A stretch of 12,039 nucleotides of DNA from Gemmatimonadota bacterium (lineage in GTDB: Bacteria; Latescibacterota; UBA2968; UBA8231), in the NCBI GenBank assembly GCA_026706505.1, contig JAPOYQ010000499.1, forward strand, positions 1 to 12,039. The letters are read 5' to 3'. Under the pieces are notes generated by a model. The model searched no databases and was not told the origin of the DNA. It was given only the letters and a program-made list of their open reading frames with translations. Positions 8,654 through 12,039 of this stretch are shown piece after piece (position 1 is the first letter of the stretch; each line of letters starts with the position of its first letter). Made by a program: the position numbers and the translations under genes.

Positions 8654-9301
8654 ATGCACAGTTCAACGCTCGGCGACAGCGATTTTGAGATACTTGTCAG
8701 CGGCCAACCAGTCGCGCTGGCAGAGTACTTTCGCGGCTTTACCAATACCAAGAGGCTCGGGGTGCTAGCGCCCAATCGCCTTGAGGGTATCGGAGCCGTC
8801 AGTTTGATCATGGCCCACGTAACGGCCTTTTACAATACCTACCGCGCCACGGGCGAGGATTTCTTCGCGTACCCCGATAACTTCACCTTCCAATCGCGCG
8901 AGCCCAAGGCGGCCTATGGAATGTTCGACATCTGGCCTGAGCACAAAGACGTGTTGGTCGGCACGGATGCGGTCGAGCGGCTCAACGCGATTACCGACCG
9001 CGGCGTCAACATCCTGCTCGTGCCCGACGGCCCTCCGGCTCCGCGCGAATACCAGCGGCAGCAGCTAGCCGCGGCCGAGCGGCTCATTGAAACCTGCTAT
9101 GCGTATTCGGCCACAGGTGCGGTCGCCGACCCCGACTTGGTCATTCGCTGCCCGGCAGATCCACTCGCCTCCTGGTGCCAAAGCGTTTGCGACTCCGTGC
9201 CCGATAGCGAAGGCGGGGAGGGCTGGCAGGGCCAAAGTCCCGTGCTCGAACAATCTTTCCGCCGCATCAGCCGGCAAGACGCGCTCGCCCGCCTTGCTTA
9301 A
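8654..9301 (+). CDS. Uncharacterised 215-residue protein between SDR and PhyH genes
   Basis: I do not recognise this protein. It is a complete 215-residue frame with a good GGAG ribosome-binding site, and it ends 17 bp before the PhyH gene. It has no signal peptide and no clear membrane helix, so it is probably soluble. The middle part looks like an alpha/beta domain: a helix with AHVTAFYNTYR (54-64), the aromatic-rich FFAYPDNFTFQ (70-80), YGMFDIWPEHKDVLVG (88-103), a helix, then a hydrophobic strand NILLVPDG (119-126) closing with proline residues. A charged helix follows (130-146), and four cysteines cluster late (C148, C166, C175, C179). The last 35 residues, rich in Gly, Ser and charged residues, look less ordered. 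Its place between a dehydrogenase and a 2-oxoglutarate oxygenase suggests a linked metabolic role, but no reaction is claimed. Confidence 0.8.
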   Translation: MHSSTLGDSDFEILVSGQPVALAEYFRGFTNTKRLGVLAPNRLEGIGAVSLIMAHVTAFYNTYRATGEDFFAYPDNFTFQSREPKAAYGMFDIWPEHKDVLVGTDAVERLNAITDRGVNILLVPDGPPAPREYQRQQLAAAERLIETCYAYSATGAVADPDLVIRCPADPLASWCQSVCDSVPDSEGGEGWQGQSPVLEQSFRRISRQDALARLA

Positions 9302-9318
9302 GATCAAAGGAGCTTGAC

Positions 9319-10107
9319 ATGACCGCTCTCCACGCCTCCGAGCTAAGTGCCACCGAACTCGACCAGTTTCACGAGCAGGGCTACGTGCGCCTCGGCCACG
9401 TGGCTTCCCGCGAGGAGATTGACGCCCTCTGCCAGCGCATTGACCAGATCATGCTCGGCGAAGTGAGCTACGACAACATGCTCATGCAGCTATGCCCTTC
9501 GGCCGGCAACCCCGATCTTTCGCGGCAGACCAAGGAGTTTAAGGGTTCCTCGCTGAAGTACCGCAAAATTCAGGACCTGGAGCAGGATCCGCTGTTCTTG
9601 GACTACATTCAAAAGCCGCTCTTCCGCGACTTAACCGCTAAGATCGTCGCCTCGGAGGTCTCGATTTTTCGCGCCATGTTTTTCAACAAGCCCGCCGAGC
9701 AGGGCGTCCTGATCAACTGGCACCAAGACGGCGCTGGCGGCTGGCAACTGAGCATTCCCCCCAAAGTCACAGTGTGGACCGCGCTCGACGACACATGCGT
9801 TGCCAACGGTTGCCTACAGATCATCCCCAGCTCGCACCACACCATGATCCCCGAGACGGGAGATCTGCTCTCGGAGGACGAGCGCGCGCAGCACGCCCCG
9901 GATGAGAGGCGGCTGTATTTGGAAATGGAAAAAGGCGAGGTGGTGCTTTTGCACAACTGGACCTTGCACCGCTCGGAGACGAATAGCACCAATCGCCCGC
10001 GCCGTGCGTTCAGCGTTTGCTACATTGACGCGGCTACCCGCCAAAAGACCTCGGGCTGTGCCTTTCCCCGCGTCTTCCCGACCTACCAGCCTATTACAGA
10101 TAATTGA
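9319..10107 (+). CDS. PhyH-family Fe(II)/2-oxoglutarate-dependent dioxygenase
   Basis: A 262-residue protein of the phytanoyl-CoA dioxygenase family. The iron-binding facial triad is visible: H135-Q-D137 in NWHQDGAGGW, and distal H217 in HNWTLHRSETN. NRPRRAFSVCY (225-235) carries R228/R229, one of which should hold the 2-oxoglutarate carboxylate. The double-stranded beta-helix also shows VTVWTALDDTCVANGCLQIIPSSH across 150-173. Such enzymes hydroxylate a C-H bond using O2 and 2-oxoglutarate and release succinate and CO2. In bacteria the substrates are very diverse and seldom phytanoyl-CoA. AAAGGAG lies 6 nt before the ATG. The last 14 bp overlap the 3' end of the aldehyde dehydrogenase gene on the other strand. 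It probably shares a transcript with the SDR and unknown genes. Confidence 0.93.
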   Translation: MTALHASELSATELDQFHEQGYVRLGHVASREEIDALCQRIDQIMLGEVSYDNMLMQLCPSAGNPDLSRQTKEFKGSSLKYRKIQDLEQDPLFLDYIQKPLFRDLTAKIVASEVSIFRAMFFNKPAEQGVLINWHQDGAGGWQLSIPPKVTVWTALDDTCVANGCLQIIPSSHHTMIPETGDLLSEDERAQHAPDERRLYLEMEKGEVVLLHNWTLHRSETNSTNRPRRAFSVCYIDAATRQKTSGCAFPRVFPTYQPITDN

Positions 10108-11542
10108 TAAAGGCGACCTTGTGCTCGGTGAAAAACTCGATCCCAGTGTCGCCCGATTCCGGGATCCCGTGCCCGGAAGCCTTCACCCCGCCGAATGAGA
10201 GCTGGGGCTCGCGGTAGGCCGTCATCATGTTGACGTGCGTCAGCCCCACGTCGGTCTCATCTAAAAACTGAAAAGCCCGCCCAATGTCCCGCGTGAAAAT
10301 GGACGACGCCAGCCCAAACTCCACGCCATTGGCGATTTCTAGGGCTTCGGAAAAATCCTCTGCCACCATTAGGCACAACACCGGGCCGAAAATCTCCTCC
10401 TGAGCGATGCGCGTCCGCGGCTGGACGTTGGTAAAAACCGTCGGCGCAATAAAACACCCTTTGTCGAGTCCGTTGTCGGTCAGGCGCTCGCCTCCATGCG
10501 CGATGCAGGCTCCTTCCGCTTTGCCGATCTCGATGTAGGCTTCGATGGTTTCGAGCTGGTCCGTGCCGCACACCGGCCCCATATCCACCCCATCCTCGGT
10601 CCCATTTCCCACGCGAATTTGCTTGACGCGCTCTAGCACCTTGTCGGTGAAGGCTGCGGCGACCTCGCGCTCGGCGATTGCCCGGCTCGTCGAAGTACAC
10701 CACTGTCCGGCGCAGGCGTAGGCCGCCTTGACGACGGCATCCGCGGCCATGTCGAGGTCGGCGTCGGCCAGGATGACCGCGGGGTTCTTGCCGCCCATTT
10801 CCAGTTGCGTGCGGATGAGCCCCTGGGCGGCGCGCTGCTGAATGCCACGGCCCACCTGGGTCGAGCCGGTAAAGGAAATCGCCTGCACCAGTGGATGGGT
10901 GATCATCGTCTCTCCGACGGTGCTCCCCCCGCCGCAGACGAAGTTCAGCACCCCCGGAGGCAGTCCCGCCTCGGCGAAGATGTCGACGAAAGCCCGCCCG
11001 GCTCCGGGCGTCAGGCTCGCCGGCTTGAAGACGATGGTGTTGCCGCTGACCAGCGCCGGCGTGCACTTGCGGCCCGGCACGTTGAAGGGAAAGTTCCAGG
11101 GGCTGATGATCGACGCCACCCCGAGGGGCCGCCGCACGCTGTAGGCGAACACCCCGGCTTGCGCCGATGGCGCGGTCTGGCCGCACATGGAGATCCCCCG
11201 GGCGATCTGGAACTCCATCTCGCGCACCGCCGACCCTATTTCGGTGCGCGCTTCGTCGAGCGTCTTGCCGTTTTCCGCGGTGAGGATTGCGGCGATTTCT
11301 TCGGCCCGCCCCTTTAGCACGGCGACCGCCCGCGACAAGTACTCTGCCCGCTGGTACACGCCCATGTCGGCCCACGCTGGAAATGCCGCGTGCGCTGCTT
11401 CAATGGCCTGCTCGGCGTCGGCGCTGGTGCCTTGGGGCCACTCGCCGGTTACGTGTTCTAGGTCGGCTGGATTGCGCTGGGCAAAGGTCTTTCCGTCCGA
11501 GGCTCCAACCCACTGGCCGTCGATGTAGTTTTGCGATTTCAT
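10094..11542 (-). CDS. NAD(P)-dependent aldehyde dehydrogenase, 2-oxoglutarate-semialdehyde dehydrogenase-like
   Basis: A complete 482-residue ALDH superfamily member. The catalytic residues are all present: oxyanion N150 (SPWNFPF), K173 (VFKPAS), general base E248 (LEMGGKNP), nucleophile C282 in GQWCTSTSR, and E383 (QEEIFGPV). The cysteine segment resembles the GQKCTATSR segment of 2-oxoglutarate-semialdehyde dehydrogenases, which finish non-phosphorylative pentose or hexarate breakdown by making 2-oxoglutarate. Other semialdehydes remain possible. It differs from the MmsA in this window, which lacks the general-base Glu. AGGAG lies 8 nt before the ATG at 11542. It follows the dehydratase gene by 78 bp on the same strand, which supports a sugar-acid role. 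Its 3' end overlaps the convergent PhyH gene by 14 bp. Confidence 0.92.
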   Translation of the reverse strand: MKSQNYIDGQWVGASDGKTFAQRNPADLEHVTGEWPQGTSADAEQAIEAAHAAFPAWADMGVYQRAEYLSRAVAVLKGRAEEIAAILTAENGKTLDEARTEIGSAVREMEFQIARGISMCGQTAPSAQAGVFAYSVRRPLGVASIISPWNFPFNVPGRKCTPALVSGNTIVFKPASLTPGAGRAFVDIFAEAGLPPGVLNFVCGGGSTVGETMITHPLVQAISFTGSTQVGRGIQQRAAQGLIRTQLEMGGKNPAVILADADLDMAADAVVKAAYACAGQWCTSTSRAIAEREVAAAFTDKVLERVKQIRVGNGTEDGVDMGPVCGTDQLETIEAYIEIGKAEGACIAHGGERLTDNGLDKGCFIAPTVFTNVQPRTRIAQEEIFGPVLCLMVAEDFSEALEIANGVEFGLASSIFTRDIGRAFQFLDETDVGLTHVNMMTAYREPQLSFGGVKASGHGIPESGDTGIEFFTEHKVAFINYL

Positions 11543-11569
11543 AATTAGTGCTCCTATTATAGAGTAATC

Positions 11570-11589
11570 CGCAGATGGACGCAGAATAA
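11570..11589. repeat. Two degenerate 10-nt tandem units in the ALDH/dehydratase gap
   Basis: CGCAGATGGA and CGCAGAATAA lie end to end, identical at their first six bases (CGCAGA) and partly matching after. They resemble the degenerate CGCAGAT-type intergenic repeat I recall from many environmental bacterial genomes. With only two units, chance is possible. Confidence 0.3.
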
Positions 11590-11620
11590 TATCACAAGAC
11601 GATCACGGATGCGCGGCGGC

Positions 11621-12039
11621 TCAGGACCACAGCGGCACTCCGGCAGGTAGCACGGCGGCGATGGCTTTTTCGTCTAGATCGACGCCCAAGCCAGGGCCGT
11701 CGGGCACGTCGATATAACCCTGCTGAATTGGGTTTTTGATGTCGAGCATGGTGCCCCACAGTGGGATGTTGCGCGAGTGGTGCTCTAGGGCGAGGAAATT
11801 GGGCAGAGTGGAACAGATATGCACTGCGGCCATGCCCGTAATTGCGCTCCGCATGTAGTGAGGGGCGACCGACATGTGGTACATCTCGGCTAGCTCGGCG
11901 ATGCGGCGGATTTCAATGGCTCCGCCGCTGTGGGGGATGTCCGGCTCCAGCAGGTCGCAGGCCTGTTGTTCCATCAACTCGCGGAACATCTTGGCTCCGT
12001 AAAAGATCTCGCCGGTACAGACCGAGACGCCGATCTGCA
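11621..12039 (-). CDS. Enolase-superfamily (mandelate racemase/galactonate dehydratase-like) enzyme, C-terminal part
   Basis: The frame is open from the right edge to a TGA at 11621-11623 and gives 138 C-terminal residues of a protein normally about 380-410 long. The fragment begins inside the barrel: TGE (fragment residues 8-10) would supply the third metal-binding Glu. EPDIPHSGG (31-39) matches the barrel strand of the DxxHxGG type, and APHY (58-61) carries the His that acts as base or acid in D-galactonate-dehydratase-like members. FLALEHH then matches the late strand Glu of the family. These enzymes abstract the proton beside a carboxylate and most often dehydrate sugar acids to 2-keto-3-deoxy acids. 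The first two metal ligands lie past the edge, so the subgroup stays open. It is probably cotranscribed with the aldehyde dehydrogenase gene, 78 bp downstream. Confidence 0.9.
   Translation of the reverse strand, partial: QIGVSVCTGEIFYGAKMFRELMEQQACDLLEPDIPHSGGAIEIRRIAELAEMYHMSVAPHYMRSAITGMAAVHICSTLPNFLALEHHSRNIPLWGTMLDIKNPIQQGYIDVPDGPGLGVDLDEKAIAAVLPAGVPLWS

Noticed and set aside
10257..11375. A 372-codon frame on the same strand as the aldehyde dehydrogenase in another frame
   Set aside because: It is a shifted-frame shadow of the aldehyde dehydrogenase: extremely Arg-rich and without motifs, while the real frame keeps all catalytic residues without a frameshift.
11556..11561. A perfect TATAAT on the minus strand upstream of the aldehyde dehydrogenase
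   Set aside because: It abuts the AGGAG ribosome-binding site, so a transcript started from it would lack that site, and no -35 box lies 16-18 bp upstream (2/6 match at best).

Overview
This is a bacterial window of densely packed, mostly complete genes for the breakdown of small organic molecules. Coding DNA is GC-rich: sampled 60-base blocks of the methylmalonate-semialdehyde dehydrogenase gene are about 65-67% G+C, while the AAA ATPase gene is nearer 50%. Shine-Dalgarno sites are ordinary (AGGAG/AAGGAG) and gaps are short. No rRNA, tRNA, CRISPR array, transposase or phage gene is visible. The mix of a hydantoinase B, sialidase-fold protein, Ldh2-type dehydrogenase, SDR, PhyH oxygenase, two aldehyde dehydrogenases and an enolase-superfamily dehydratase fits a heterotroph with a large catabolic repertoire. 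Uncultivated soil, marine or sponge-associated lineages of the Latescibacterota/Poribacteria type come to mind, but that is an impression; no marker gene fixes the taxon.

Layout from left to right. (1) 1-1970, minus strand: a sialidase-fold gene followed by a hydantoinase/oxoprolinase B subunit that runs off the left edge. (2) 2132-6529, plus strand: a DUF4143-type AAA ATPase, then mmsA, then a cytoplasmic M28 metallopeptidase. Gaps are 8-10 bp, and each downstream ribosome-binding site overlaps the stop codon of the gene before it, so this is probably one transcript. (3) 6539-7615, minus strand: an Ldh2/malate-lactate dehydrogenase family gene, convergent with the peptidase and divergent from the next group. 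(4) 7790-10107, plus strand: an SDR dehydrogenase, an unrecognised 215-residue protein and a PhyH-family Fe(II)/2-oxoglutarate oxygenase. (5) 10094-12039, minus strand: an aldehyde dehydrogenase resembling 2-oxoglutarate-semialdehyde dehydrogenases, preceded in its transcription direction by the C-terminal part of a galactonate-dehydratase-like enolase-superfamily enzyme that runs off the right edge. This pair converges on, and overlaps, the PhyH gene by 14 bp.

How they may work together (inference). The enolase-superfamily dehydratase and the aldehyde dehydrogenase fit non-phosphorylative oxidation of a sugar acid towards 2-oxoglutarate. The Ldh2 enzyme, SDR, unknown protein and oxygenase sit around one divergent control region, which carries a 20-nt-arm inverted repeat ending in outward-facing TTGACT boxes; they may form one regulated pathway for an unknown substrate. 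mmsA would send (methyl)malonate semialdehyde to propionyl-CoA or acetyl-CoA. No complete known pathway, defence system or biosynthetic cluster can be reconstructed here. The least explained items are the 215-residue protein and the divergent control region. There is no gene-free stretch longer than about 175 bp.
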